DNA of 64,000 nucleotides. Source: Panagrolaimus kolymaensis (lineage: Eukaryota > Nematoda > Chromadorea > Rhabditida > Panagrolaimidae). The notes beneath the pieces are model-generated. The model had not been told where the DNA came from. It searched no databases and saw only the letters and a program-made list of their open reading frames with translations. This document shows positions 10,108 to 23,559 of this stretch, piece by piece. The translations under genes were made by a program, and so were the position numbers. Each line of letters opens with the position of its first letter. Within the stretch, counting starts at the first letter, position 1. Location: positions 868,001-932,000 of the forward strand of contig JAJQJQ010000018.1 in the NCBI GenBank assembly GCA_028622995.1. The letters are read 5' to 3'.

Positions 10108-13092
10108 TTAATTATTGCAATGAAGTGCCAATAATTTTCCAACATCAGCTAATGAGTTTTGATGTGGAGTTGAAACAGATTGAGCGAAAAAAGCTTGAAG
10201 ATTTCTAATGGCATCCATCATACTTGTATGTTGCTCTTGAGCTTGTTGTAATTGTCTTTGAAGATCTCCAACTTGTCTTGAAAGATCACTATTTTTTTCT
10301 CGATATTGATCACATTGGCCACAAAATTTATTCTCCGTGCCAGTGGTACTAACTGGAGACACTTTTTGCGGACTGAAATAACTTTTAATTTTTAACTTTT
10401 TTTTAATTTTCGAATTGCAATATTTACCTTGAAGCACAACTTGAACTTGTGGCTGTATCAGAATGATGAAGATTTAACATTTCTTCAGCTTTTTGTCCAA
10501 CATTCAATTTCAATTCATGACGTTCTTCATCAATTTGTTGTTGTGAAATCCCTCCGTTTTTCATATGCATTATATTTAAATGAAGCGCATATGCTGCTGT
10601 ATTTGAAAATTGTTTATTGCATAAAGTGCAAAAATGTCCCAATGAAGATGGTTGTTGTTGTTGTTGTTGATGCTGCTGTTGTTGAAGTTGATTGGTTAAA
10701 TTTTGTTGATTCATACTTAAAATTTTCATCATCAATAATCTTTGCTGTGCAGCTGCATCAATTTGATAATGAGCCATCAAGTTTTGAGCAATTTTGCCTT
10801 GATCTTCTGTAGAAAATTGTGAGGCAAAGAATGGATTATTAAATAATGGAAGCGATGAAGGAGCAGAAGCGTTTTCTGATGGACTATTTGTTACGGCTGC
10901 AGTTTGGAAAGGCGAAGCACTTAGTTGTTGCTGATGCTGGGATACTGGAATTTGTATTGAAGCATTTGACATTCTTCGAGACATTGGATCAGGAGTAGGC
11001 GATTCTTGTCGTGAGATATCGCTCAATGGCGTGCTTGTACGAGATGAAGGTGTGCTGAAAAAAGGAAAAATGGTAAAGGTCACAATTGTTTGATTTAAAG
11101 ATTTTTGGTTTAATTTAGTATCGGTCAGTTACTTACCCAGTTGTTGTTCGTTTACATTTAGCAGAATGTTCATCAAGTGAGATTTGTTTTAAGAAGGATT
11201 TGCCGCATTTGGTACATGAATGTCCACGTTCCAAATGAATTTTCATATGGCGGTTTAAATCAAACTTAAAGATAAAAGTTTTTTCGCATTGTGTGCAACG
11301 ATGATTTCGGCCGCCTTTGTGGATCATCAAATGTTGAGTAAGATGTCCTTTCTAAAAAAAATAACATTGTCTTAATCCTTGGCGCATGCGCATATTGAAT
11401 AATAACTAAAACAAACCTGAAAGAAAGCTTTGCCACATGTTGAACAAACGTGTGATCTTTCACCGCTGTGCCACATGTTATGCTTTTTGAGTAATTGACG
11501 TGTACCAAATTCTTTAGCACAGATATCACATTTATGGGGTTGTTCACCACTGTGAATGCGCAAATGGGTGCTTAATTCTCGTTTAACACAAAATACAGCT
11601 TGACAATGCTCACATTCATATTGAGGTTTATCTCGATGGGTGTGAGTGTAATGAACATTCAACTAAACAAAAATTATTACCTTTATAAAAAAAAGCTTTA
11701 ATAAAACTAACTTGTCCACGATCAGTGAAAGCTCTTCCACAAATTCTGCAAGAATGTCCAACAATTCTTGCACCAATAAATAATGGCGGTGTGGCTCCTA
11801 TTGTTGAACTATTTTCATCACCATCGCTCATGTTTGATGAATCAGAGCTGGTGGGTGAATGTCCAGCAATATGCTCTTCTATTTCATTCATATCCTGCAA
11901 CAACAAAAAAGAGAGATAAGATTATGATTTATTTTTTTATAATTTTTTTTATTTCACAAAAAAATATATGAGCGCATAATAATACTACATAAGTCGGCAA
12001 TGATCCAACTAAGGGGCAAATGGCTATTCCGTTATCTTTCAGGATTGATGCTCTCTCGAGAAAAAATAAAATAAGGATGACCATCCTCCAAGTAACACGC
12101 CGCAATGGTGGTGACAGCCGGTGAGTGGAACGAATGAACGGCAAAAACTTTTTTAAAAGCTGCCCGCGGCGGTGCTACTTTGTCCCCAAGAATAAAAAAA
12201 ATCAAGAAGGAATGGGATCTAAAACTACACGCATTTAAAATCTTCTTCCCTTTTGTTTAGAGAAAAAAAGTTAGCAAAACACCACCTCCTAAGTGACCAC
12301 GACACTTTATTAAAAAATAAAAGTCATCGTTGTTGATTCAATCATCCCCGCAGTAGCAGAAGAAGTAGCGGCTTGCGGTAGTCGAAATATGAAATGTTTT
12401 TATTTTTATTAAAGGCAACAAAAAAAATGCGAAGAGATCGCGGAACTTCTGCGTGCATCATTTAACGAAATACTACTACTATTGCCTGCTGAAGATCACT
12501 AGAGGCTCTTCTTCTTATTTTTCTTTTTTTCACGGGACTCCTTTGATGGACGGAGAAGAAGTCCATACACGTTTGCTTGCAAAAAAATCTTGACAGTTAG
12601 TTGTTGTTAGTTTTGTTTGCCTCCGATTTCGATCGTATGGTAGTAGGTATTCAGCAACGTCAAAAAAGTGCGCGAAATTTTTTTTTTGCTTCTCAATCCT
12701 AGTTCCTTTTTGCCTTTTTTTCGGGAGCCGCCAACAAAAAAAAGATCACGGACTTTCATTTACGGAGATTGACTGACTACTGACTTTTTTGCTTCCTCAA
12801 AGACCCGAAGATCTCGCATAAAGGAAATTTTTTTGGTAAACACATATTTCAATAAAAAATAAATAAGAAAAAAACTGACCACTTCCATTTTAATTTCTTC
12901 TTCACTACCATCAACCTCAATTTTAATAAAACTTTCTCCATCTTCTTTAGTTGTGGAGTGATTATTATTTAAGTTTGGATTTGACTTTTTCATTGTTACA
13001 TGATCTGCAGTCATATGGCTTTCAAGTTCATCTAATGTAGCAAAACTATTGGGGCATTCATTGCATAAATAACAGCATTCATCCCGTGCCAT
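10108..13092 (-). CDS. lsy-2: C2H2 zinc-finger transcription factor, LSY-2-like
   Basis: Predicted nuclear DNA-binding protein of 582 residues from six exons: 13092-12880, 11894-11712, 11662-11417, 11351-11137, 11054-10428, 10372-10108. Exon phases add up exactly. It carries about eight C2H2-type fingers. One is N-terminal (CNECPNSFATLDELESHM). A tandem block of six includes CEHCQAVFCVKRELSTHLRI, CDICAKEFGTRQLLKKH, CSTCGKAFFQKGHLTQH and CTQCEKTFIFKFDLNRHMKI; the last of the block ends in C instead of H. A lone finger, CTLCNKQFSNTAAYALHL, follows a Gln repeat. The tail is a coiled coil (NSDLSRQVGDLQRQLQQAQ). The finger order resembles nematode LSY-2, which works in neuronal and germline fate; this assignment is from memory. 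A 985-base first intron and long flanks suggest complex regulation. Confidence 0.8.
10652..10690 (-). repeat. CAA/CAG repeat coding polyglutamine
   Basis: Imperfect triplet repeat inside the zinc-finger gene. It encodes a Gln run interrupted by His and Leu between QNLTNQL and PSSLGHF. Such tracts vary in length between individuals. Confidence 0.75.
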
Positions 13093-16000
13093 GATTGACT
13101 GCGTGACTCGATAAAAATACCTTTGATTCTGAGGGTCTTTTTTAGCAGGAGGGAATCAAAGTATGCAAAAAAGCCAAAATCTAAAATCATAAAAAAAAAT
13201 TAATTTAAAGATCTCATGGGACTAATAGACAAAAAAATAATGATGATAGCGTCAAAGAAAAAAAATAATCTTTGTATATTTAAATCAAAAAACTAAACAA
13301 AAAAATTTTTTTTAAACGAACAAACGTCAACAATCAACACGGATGAGAGAGAGGCGAACTTTCATGGGTTCAGTTCAGTTCAGAAGGAAACAATCAATGG
13401 ATTGGATGGGTGGAAACAAATGGAAGATACACACCATAGGTTAGAGGTTGTTTAGTTGGTTGAGTTGGACAACAACTTCTTCTTTTTCTTTTTCCCTTGA
13501 TGATGATGGATCAAGCAACAATGAATGCTTTTTTTTATTATAGACAACAGACGAAAAAAAAATTTCTTAAGCATGTATGTCCGTGTTACATGCTCATTTT
13601 TTTTTCTTACGAAATCCTACGTGATTTTTTGCGGCATCATCGAAAACATAAATCAAGAAAAAAAATTACATGACATCAAAAATTTAAGCAATAGTTTGAG
13701 TTCAAATTTTGAATCAAAAAAAAAATTAGTAAAAAAAGGAATATGAAATTTTTTAATAGAAGCCTTAATAAATTTGAGTTAATTTTTTTTGTAAACAAAA
13801 AACTGCATCTTAAAAGTTTCTCTTTTATCTCTCATTTGCCAGAGGTCAAGCAGCCATGCCCTTCCAAACAAAGACGACCACCCGATCGACATGGCAAGCA
13901 ATGGGTGTTTGTTTTAAGCCATCACAGCAAAGAACGCATCATAAAAATCAAGCAAGCTAGTAAGCTTAAAGCTGTCATTCCAGGCGGCAGTGAATGCGGC
14001 TGATCGAGGTTATTTAGAACCAAGCACTACCAGCCGATCTCAATCTCATCATCATAGCTTTTTTTGCAAGATCGCCCCTGAGGGTTTTTATTGTGTCATG
14101 AGATACCGACCGGCACAAGAGAGATATATTTTTGACTTTTATTGCGTGGAAGTTTAGAAGAAGGAAAAAAGAGTTTTAATTAAAATAACTTCAGCGGCCA
14201 TGAGAAAAAATGAAGGAATAGCAAAAAAAAAGTTAGCTCACAAAATCCTGGGCAAAAAAAAAATCAAAAAGGATATCGGCCGCGTAAGAGGACAAAGGAA
14301 AGACTTTGGATGACCTAAACATCAAAGACAAGAAGAAAAAAAGTTTTTTGAGGATAAAAAGCGAGGATCGGCAAAAAAATAAAGTGTACAAAAAAATGCC
14401 AGACTGAGGATTTTTTTCAGAAAAATAAATATCCTTTTGTCGTCGTCGATGTCGTTAAGCTTAAAGAGGATGGATTTAGACGATTTTTGTTGTTCTTGAA
14501 GCGGTCGGCAACTGTCACTGACCTCTGGCCATGCGCACATTAAATAAAGCAAAGGCAGCATTAATGACGGCTGGCGATTTTTTTCTTCTTCTTCTAATAC
14601 ATAAACTTCTGCCAAAAAGTGATTGAAAAAAGAAGCATAAACGAGAGAGAGAGAGAAACGATAGTAGTAATGTCCGGTAGCAATTTGTTGTGCTTGATTC
14701 ATTTATTCAAAAACTAACTCCGCCTTGACCCTCATCATTGGGGATTGCTTCCGCGATTGCGCGATGACTCTCATACATAGTGAAAGAGAAGAAATTAGCT
14801 TGCTTGTATGTATATGCCGGGGCGGACCATACTTTTATATATATTTTTTTCGCCAAGTATTGGTATTTGCTTGCTTCATTAGCTTAAGAAGCGACAATAT
14901 AGCTGCTTGCTGTTGCTACCGCTCAACAAGAACGTTTGTTTTTGTTGTATGTTGAGTCGATCTTTTCGCGCACGCAAAAATAAATTTATTTTAACCAACA
15001 TCTTTGTCGTCTTCATCATGACGTTGTGGTACCTTCACGGAAAGAAAGAAAGGAGCTCTAAAATAAAATAAAGAAGGGAAAAAAGAAAACTTGACAAATG
15101 GTATTTTATTTTTGCTTCCTCATCATGCGAGTGTTTTAGTCAGTCAAAAAAGGAACCAATGTGGTCACTATTTTTTTCTTTCTTTTTTTTCTTCCCTTCA
15201 TGAATGAACAAAGAAAAAAGAAACGCAGAAAAAAAATTGTTTGCATACGGTAGCACACATGTAGCAAAATTATTCGGCGACAAAAACATTTCTCGATCAT
15301 TTGTGGTAAGTTTAATTTAGGAAAATAAGGTGTTTAATAGCAAAAAAGGCAATAAATGAGTATCGTCAATGGGGCGCCACCATAAATTCAGTAAAAACAT
15401 TTTTGCCAATATTTTGTTGTCGGGTGGCGCAAAAAAAAAAAAACGTATCTTTTTTCTGATCAGCATAAGTATTAAAATAAAATGAAACAAAAGGGCACGA
15501 AACTAATTTTTTTTGCGACGAAGAAGTAAAAGACGAAATGCTAATGAATTTGTAAAAAAAATTCTTTTAAAGTGAAAGATTTCAACAAAAAAAAACATGA
15601 AAGAATATTTTATTTTGTTTCATGATGAGAAAAAAAAGAAGCGAAAACGAAAAATAAGAAAAGTGAACTTTCTGCCTGCCGTTTTCAGCAGCAACAGTGG
15701 GATAGTTAGTCGTCAGTCATAAACAAATTGGTAATCCCGGAACTCGAAGACTTTTTTGTAAGACATGAAAAAGCAACGAGTGGTGGAGACTGAAACAAAA
15801 AATATAAACTAACTTTTTCGGCAAAAAAAAACTACCAGAATGAAAAGTCCTCCTGTGTTGACGAGAAAAAAAATAGAAAACACTTGCCATCATGCATCAT
15901 CATCGTCGGATGGACTGAGCTAGTGGGGTGTCAAGTACTAATATACACGACAATTGATAAAGTAAACAATGCTCTTCTTCAAATGTTTGGTTGGCTAACA

Positions 16001-19000
16001 ACAAGGGAAGAGAAAACAAAAAAACAAAACCATGTTAATTTGCCAGAGGCGATTTATAAAATTCACATAAATCATAAAGAAGAAAAAAGCACAAGTAAAT
16101 AAATATAGGCAGACAGCATGAAGATTGCTTGATCATCATCGATTGTGTGTGGTTGAGATCGGAAGCAGCAACAAAAAAAAATGCGTGTACCACCAACCAC
16201 CGCGCTTTCATCCTCAAGCTGTCCTTCGACCCGAGAAAGATTGCGTGCATGCGTGGGGAACTTTGGCTTGAGCATTCTTTCAACCAAATCTACCTACTTT
16301 AAAAAAATGAGGCAAACGTGTGTCTCTTTTATTTTTTTCCTTGAGTTTGTTAAATATCGTCGCCGCGCTGTCTGCTACTGCTGTTAGTTAACTTGGGTGG
16401 TTGGTTGGTAATAAATTTAAAGAGGGTTTTAAATGATAAAAAAAAGAAAGAACTAGGATGACACAATTACTATGATGCATCCTAAGGTGGCAAACTGAAA
16501 AAAAAATTGTTGATTATCTCCTCAATATTTTTCTCACTTATTGAAAGATCTCATCTCTGAATCATTCTTCTTTCATTTAAATGATGCATGTTTAGAGTTG
16601 ACTCATTTTTCCCCTTACAACTTTAAAATTTTTTAGCTGCTGCTGCTTTAAATCAGTTACGTGAGTGTGTGTTTATTTAAGTCCAACAAAAATATTTTAA
16701 AACTTTAAACTATTTTTTTCAAAGACAAAATGATTTCATGAAATTTAAAATGTTTTTGAATTCTTTTATGTAATTGAAGAAAATTAATTATAAATCGTAC
16801 AAAAGCCATGAAGAGTTTACAAGTTATGAGAGGGATATACTCGAGAGTAAAAATAAAAATCAGGTCACACGGAAGTCAAAGTAGAAAAAAAAGTGTGGGA
16901 AAGTTTTTGCGATTGCGTGGCCAAGTTTTTAAAATAGAAAATCGGCGATATTTGGAAGTAAAAAAGCAAGGGAGAGAAAGGAAGAAAAAAAAAAGTTGAA
17001 CATCTTATTTTGTCAAGAAGCAAACATACATAGTTCAAATAAAATCAAACATGCAAAAAAATGAAAAATCTATTTTTTCCACTTTGACAGTATTCACTTT
17101 TCTCAGTTTAGAAACCAAAAACTAGCCATTCATCAATTTATTTTTTGCCTCATCTTGGGATGGGCAAAGCCATTGCTTGCGCAGCACTGTTTTTTAAACA
17201 TAAACCCATCTAAAAATGCTGTCATTTTTTTTGGCCATTAACAAGGATGTTTAAAGAAGACACATACAAGCCGATGATTTTTTTGTTCGTGAATGTACCA
17301 AGAAAAAAAACCTAACGACATAAAAAGTTTTGAGCCATAACAAGCGCAAATGGCAGACATCTTTTTTTCCTCCTTGATGATATTACATAAAACATTTGCG
17401 CTTCTGTTCATTCTTTCAAGCATTAAAAAAATGGTTGTAAAAGTTCAGCACCCTTTTTTATGAGAATCCAAGTATCATCACTTCTTTTTAATCATTGACA
17501 CATTACATTGCAATCGAATCTTGCCTTACTTAATCATGCCTTGAGAGAACATTCGCGCGTCTCAGCCATTTCAAAACCTCTGTTCACTTAACTTTTTTCT
17601 TTATAAAAAAACAGAAGACTAATCCGTTGCTTTAATAATAAATAATCCACTTTAATGTAAAAAGTTTATTTTTTGCTTTATTCTTTTAAGAGTATCTGAT
17701 TTATTGTTTTTTCTTTTTTTGCAATCTCTTGATCTTGAAACAAAACAATGCTTGCAATAATCAAGTCTCTTTTAATTATTTTTCCTCCAAACAAACTGGC
17801 ACCCTCTGGCACCGACTGACCTTTGCATCTTTGCTTGCAAAAACAAAAAAGTTTATACTTATTTATCTTTGCCTTGCTTGTTGCTGCTGCCTTTTGCCAT
17901 ATGTCAGCCGCCGCAAGCAAGCACGCATTATTCTGCACTCTTGTTCCATTCAATTCTTTCCTCGAACTTGATCAAAGCTAAACTAATGGCCAAAAGGGCA
18001 ATTAGAGAAATGATAGGAAAAAAGGAATCTGTGTTTGATTTTATTGAACTTAAAAAAACCCGAAGTCTTTTAATACATTATTATTTCGAAAATATTTTTT
18101 TGTTGTTGACAGGCGGTAGACATGGCCATGGCACATAAACATACCTGTTGCAAACAAGCAGCAATCAAGAAGATATATTCGAGAACACTCATCACTTTAA
18201 ACTTTTTTACTTTTTTTCTCGATCTTATTCGCGCTTTCTACCACGCAGGCAGGAGGTCAGTCATTGCTACCGCTTCTTCGTCTTCTTTCTTTTTTTACAA
18301 CATTATTGGATGATTTTGAACATGAGGTCTAAAACTATTGAAACAAAAGACGACAAGTGGACAACACATGTGGTCAGTTGATGGCGCCTGGCTCTGGCTT
18401 ATAAAACTTTTTGGTTTGAAAAAAGGATGGAAAAAAAGTTATGACCCTCAAGAAAGAAAGAAAATGGATATATGTGTTCCATTTTACTTGGATGCAACCT
18501 TTTTTATTAGAGATGAAAAAAAATCACACTGGCACATTCATTCATTTTGAAGCAGAAATGAATGATAGCTTTTTGAAAAACATGTGCCGGAAAGAGGTAC
18601 CGATTGGCACGAAAGCTTTCGTGATCATCATATACATACATATATCGTAAACTTCAAAAATATATAGTATGATATGGGATCTCAAACAAAGCAAAAAATG
18701 TTCCTTTTTTATTTTTTTAAAGCATGTTGAAAAAATATAATAAATAAAATAAAATATTTGCAAATACGATTGAAATTGTTTATGACATTCATGAAAAAAA
18801 AATTTGTTTTGTTTCTTTTCAAACAAGCAAAGCCAAATATAAACAAAGGACAAAAGCTCTGTTGTTCAATACATTAATAGAGAGTTTGGTTTACAAAATT
18901 TTTATACTCATTAAATATAACTTATCAACCAAAATTAAGAGAGTATTCAGAAAACTAAATGATTAAAAAATAAATGTTCTTTATTACAGCAAATTCATAT

Positions 19001-19295
19001 ACCTAGAACTCCAAAATACGATAGAAATATTGCGATACAAACTAATAGCCGCTGAACATAAAATATTTAATAAAATTAATAAATTTTGATGAAGTGCACA
19101 AAGTTTTATTTTTTTAACATGGATGAGAAACAAATTTTTATTTATTTATTTTTGTAATTATTCTGGCTTTGATTTATGAAGGAAAGTATCATTTAAATAA
19201 AAATATGGAATATTATTGAGGCAAAAAGTTTCATCTGCCAAAAATATTTTTATCTCTCTTCTGTTTTTCCATAATTTCTTCGATATCCAATAAAA
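13093..19295. other. 6.2-kb non-coding stretch upstream of the zinc-finger gene
   Basis: Lies between the 5' end of the zinc-finger gene (minus) and WDR24 (plus). It is dense in A- and T-tracts, with islands of higher GC containing GCTTGCTTG, CTGCTG and GACTGACT motifs. No open frame has coding character, although several exceed 60 codons. It is best read as an intergenic region with the promoter, 5' UTR exons and enhancers of the transcription factor. Confidence 0.5.
14643..14656. repeat. (GA)n microsatellite
   Basis: Seven GA units in the non-coding region upstream of the zinc-finger gene. Confidence 0.8.
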
Positions 19296-22200
19296 ATGGA
19301 ATGTAAAATAGATCTTGCAAATTATACTTGTCAATTAAATGATCCAATTGATGCCATTTGTTCTGATGCTCATTTTAATAATGTTGCCATTATTCAAAGA
19401 TGCAAAAAAGAGGCCTCAAGTAAGAATAAATAAGATTCTAAAAATCAATCTATTATGTATTTATAAAACTTTCAGGAAGTTCAATGGTTATATCCATATT
19501 GGAAGTCAACCATGATAAATTAAAAGTTTTAAAATCCATGCCATTTAAATATGGTAAAATATCACAAGCTTCACCATGTTCCATTGCTTGGTCACCAATA
19601 AATGGTGAGATTATATATAAAAAATTGAGTTGTTGTTGTTAAAGACATTTTTATTTTGTAGATTCACTATTAGCATCAACAACTCCATTAGGAACTGTAT
19701 TAGTTTGGGATGTAAATGGAGGATCTATTAGAGGTAATCAAAATAATATAACAAAAAAATAAAAAGTTATATTTAGAAAAATTTGAATGTACAAATGCTT
19801 ATACCGCAATAAAATTTCATAATTTTGATAGAAATTTGTTTGCCACTGGCTCGTCAGATACTTGTTTATTTCTTTATGATTTAAGGGTTGAAAAAAGGCA
19901 TAAACCCGTAACATCGTTCTCAGGAAATCATATGTCCATAAGAGATATTGAATTGGGAAGACACCCAGATACTAGTCATCAACTTGTGGCTGTTGGGGAT
20001 GGTGGAAATATTAAATTTTGGGATATGCGAATGGTTCACAAACATGTTAAAGAAATTCCAGCTCATAATGGTCAAATTATGTCGGTGGTTTTAAATCGAA
20101 CTCATAAACATTTATTAGCTACGGGTGGCAGAGATAAATTTATTCGAGTAACTTTTCTTTTGAAAATTGGGTTTATCGAATTTAGCCGCTTTTAAGGTAT
20201 GGGATTCTTCTAAAAATGAAAGCTCTTTACATTCCATTGAAACTCCATCAGCTGTTGGAAAGGTTGCTTGGACGAATGAAAATGATTGGCATGTTTGCAG
20301 CTTCTCAGCACCTTTTACAAATCGAGAAACGTCTGATTGTGGTTTATATATATGGGATTTGCGACGACCATTTATGCCTTATAAACATTTTCAAAGACAT
20401 GAAGATGTTATAACTGGTAATAATAATCTGAGGAATTATTAGTCTATTTTAAAAATCTTAATTCCAGATATTATTTTTCCTGATGATGCTTCTAGAGAAA
20501 TTTTTATTAGTTGCGATGTTGGTGGTAAAGTGTTGCTTCATAAAACAACATCAGCAAATATTCCTATAAGGGCAACCGATAATATTGCCATTGCTTGTTC
20601 GACAACTTCAAATGAATGCGCAATTGCAACTCCAAAGAATGCTGGAGATTTTTATCCTGAAAATATTTCTCATTCAGAGGATTTTGCAAGAAGAGTACAA
20701 TCAAGGATTATCATTGCTCCAACATCAGAAATAGGATCAGATTCAGAAAAATTTCGATATCTTGCTCAAAGGTAATTGGATCTTCTAAAGGATTGAAACA
20801 CAAAAACAAAGTTTTTTTAGGTATAAACTCATTTGTCCTAATGGTGAAGGACTCAATGATCTTTGCAAATATAATTCACAAGTTGCTCGTTCTATTGGCG
20901 ATATTGAACTTTCAAGGGCTTGGGAGTTATTGGGAATATTAGCTGGAGATGACCAAATATCAACTATTCGTCCAATGTTGGGCCAACAAATTAGACCACA
21001 AACCAAAACGTCACCATTTTATTTCCAAGATACTAGAGGTAAGGGAAAATTTTAAAATAACAAAATTGCAGTAATAACATTTTAAGATAGTACAACAGAA
21101 GAAGGTGGAAGTGGCAGTCAACAACATTCACCCATAGAAGAAATGATAGAGGTTTTTGGTCCAAATCGAGAATTCTGTTATGATCAAGAATTGCTAGAAT
21201 TCAGTGGAGTTTTAGAAGAAGAAAGTTGTCTAATTCCTGGATTTGAAGAAATCACGACGGCTAAAGTTCATCGGCAAAGGAGAAGGTTGCTTTTCATTTT
21301 CGGATCTTCGAAATATTGTAAATTTTTATAGACGTTATGCACCTCGAATGAAAATAATTGAACGAGAAGAATGGTATACTGGTCCTACGGGTTTGGAAGA
21401 AGAAATAAATCAAAAAAAGATGAAAATCAAAAGAGTGCATCGGTATTTTGGAGGAATGCGCCAACGACTTGCAGGTGTCCGCTTTCAAAATACCAAAGAT
21501 GGTCAAATTAAACGCACATGCATAAGCTTTGTTTTTGATAATTCTAAAGCTGTAAAAATAGAAGGCAAAAAGCCTCTTCATCCAACTTTGGAAAAGATAA
21601 AAGCGACTTACGATGAAAGAGTAGCAGCACGAAAAAAGGAGGTTGCAGAAGCTGAAAGAAAAAAGCGGAAGAAAAGTTTGACAAAAGATCAGAAAGAAAT
21701 GCTGCATCACAAAAGAGTGGAGAAAAAAATTCGTGAACAAAATATGCGATGGATCGAAGAAAATAAAATTCTGCAATTATCTCGAGCTCCAATAACTGAA
21801 ATTCAAAGAATAATTGTTGAGAGAACAAAAATGTATCATGCAAAACAAGCATCGATTGAAGCTAATGAATTTAAAAATAAACGAAAAACTTGTAAGTTTT
21901 TATTAGAAAATCCAAAAAAATATCTTTACAAATGAAAATTTTTTTTAGACATTGAAGGTTACAAACCTCCTCTACAAAAAGATCAATGGGAAATGATCCA
22001 ACTTATTTTTGATTATTATAAAGCTTTAGTTAGTCAGAAAAGTCTCTGCTTAAAATGACTAAAAATATATTTTAGGATGATGTTCAAATGGTTGCATGCA
22101 TGTCATTGTGCATAGGTGAAAAAGTGACAATGTTAATTCCCGAAAATACTGTAGATCGATGGTTTAATTTTTACATAGGTTTTAAACTTTTTTATTGTTA

Positions 22201-22757
22201 GCAAAGTACATGTGTTTTGCAACTTACTTTTAGATTTACTTGAGCAATATAGTTTATTCAAAGAAGCAACCTTTTTTATGAAGGCTAGTTTTCGCATACA
22301 AGCTGCTCAACGAAACAATGAAGACCTTTTCGTCAATAATATTTGTGTAGAATGCGGTAATCAGCTTAAAAGCCCAATATGTGATAAATGCGCTAACGAA
22401 CATTTCTGTATCATTTGGTAAAATATTGACGTCTTTTACCATCAAAAATAAAAATAAAAAACTATTTTTAGCGAAAATCTTGTTTATGGTTCATGGATGA
22501 TTTGTGCTGATTGTGGGCATGGTGGCCATCCAGAACATATTAAAGAATGGTTTAATCAACATGATAATTGTCCCGCTGCATTTTGTGATCATAGTTGCTT
22601 TCCCGCTCGTCGAAAAAGCAATAACAATGCATCTTTTGTTAGACGACAAAAAACTCGGTCTGGCAGTCCCACTCTTAGTTATCATTATCGCGCTCGACAT
22701 GGTGGAGCTGGAATAGAAGATGCTGATTTTTGGAAACATAAAATCCCACCGCATTAA
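19296..22757 (+). CDS. wdr-24: GATOR2 subunit WDR24 with an extra central segment
   Basis: WDR24 is a GATOR2 component that promotes TORC1 signalling and carries a RING-type end. About a dozen exons with introns of 45 to 60 bases give roughly 950 residues; human WDR24 has about 790. The N-terminal half is a WD40 propeller (VLVWDVNGG, FATGSSDTCLFLYDLR, IKFWDMRMV, GLYIWDLRRP). Then come FRYLAQRYKLICPNGEGLND, QVARSIGDIELSRAWELLGI and an alpha-solenoid part (VDRWFNFYIDLLEQYSLFKE). The end is a zinc-binding domain: CVECGNQLKSPICDKC, then ENLVYGSWMICADCGHGGHP and CPAAFCDHSC, matching the family's CSHGGHLQH..CPAGCGHLC. An exon at 21330-21889 adds about 185 Lys/Arg/Glu-rich residues absent from the human protein; its phases (2 in, 1 out) mean it cannot be skipped without a frameshift. 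Confidence 0.85.
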
Positions 22758-22809
22758 AAACCACACATGTAAATATTTTTAAAAAAGTGTAAATAAATTA
22801 TGAAATTAT

Positions 22810-23559
22810 TTATTTTTCATTGCAAAAATTATTTAATTCATTTAAATCACAACAAATAGAAGAATCAATTCTAAGGCATTCAAGAAAGCATAGTTGTAGT
22901 TTTGGTTTGTTTAGATTAAATTTAATTTGTTTGACAAGTGTCGATAACAATCTGAAAAAATAAAAAATGGGTAAAAAATAGCAATAAAAATGTAACAATA
23001 AAAAAACTTACACATCGGTTTTTAATACTTTATCCGACATTAATTTAATATTTATATTTTTGGCATAAATTTTTGACAAATTTAATTGAGAAATTATGGA
23101 TTCATCGATATGGTGCAATAAAATGTTTAGCCTATCGATAGTTGCATGCTCCAATTTAAAGCTGGTACCTTTATATTTTAAAATTTTGGTCATTTGAAGT
23201 GTTCCCGTATAAATCCATAAATGTTTAATATATTCAATGCTTCCATCTTCATTTACAACAACATCAAGGATTCCAATATTGCATGGTTTCATGAAAGATC
23301 GATGAGTTTTAATAACTTCATTAAATAGGGAGCAAGTCGATTGAACATTGCTTAGACTATTGGCATCCAAATGGGAGAAGACTTGGACCAAGACTTCGGG
23401 TGGAAGATCTAATACATTAGTTGAACTAAAAAAAATTATTGTAAAATAAGTTCAAAAAAGTATCAAAAATCCTTACTTTTCATTAGATGATTCCCCGATA
23501 GAAGCCGATCTCAATCGTTCCCAATTATTTAATAATAAGTTGAGGGTGGTTGCATACAT
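22810..23559 (-). CDS. F-box protein
   Basis: 212 residues from three exons (23559-23477, 23425-23012, 22951-22810). The F-box is VLDLPPEVLVQVFSHLDAN, then SLSNVQSTCSLFNEVI, so the protein is probably a substrate receptor of an SCF ubiquitin ligase, joined through SKP1. The C-terminal 140 residues contain short Leu/Ile-rich strands (TIDRLNILLHHIDESIISQL) but no recognised substrate-binding repeat. Its stop lies 52 bases from the stop of WDR24, tail to tail. Nematodes carry many fast-evolving F-box genes, and no ortholog is proposed. Confidence 0.75.

Noticed and set aside
13525..18853. Many 60 to 126-codon frames on both strands
   Set aside because: Low-complexity Phe/Lys/Ser-rich translations of A/T tracts, overlapping each other, with no family match.
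21294..21852. Two minus-strand frames of 102-160 codons over the WDR24 insert
   Set aside because: Phe/Leu/Ser-rich antisense of a Lys/Glu-rich exon; no splice or start support.
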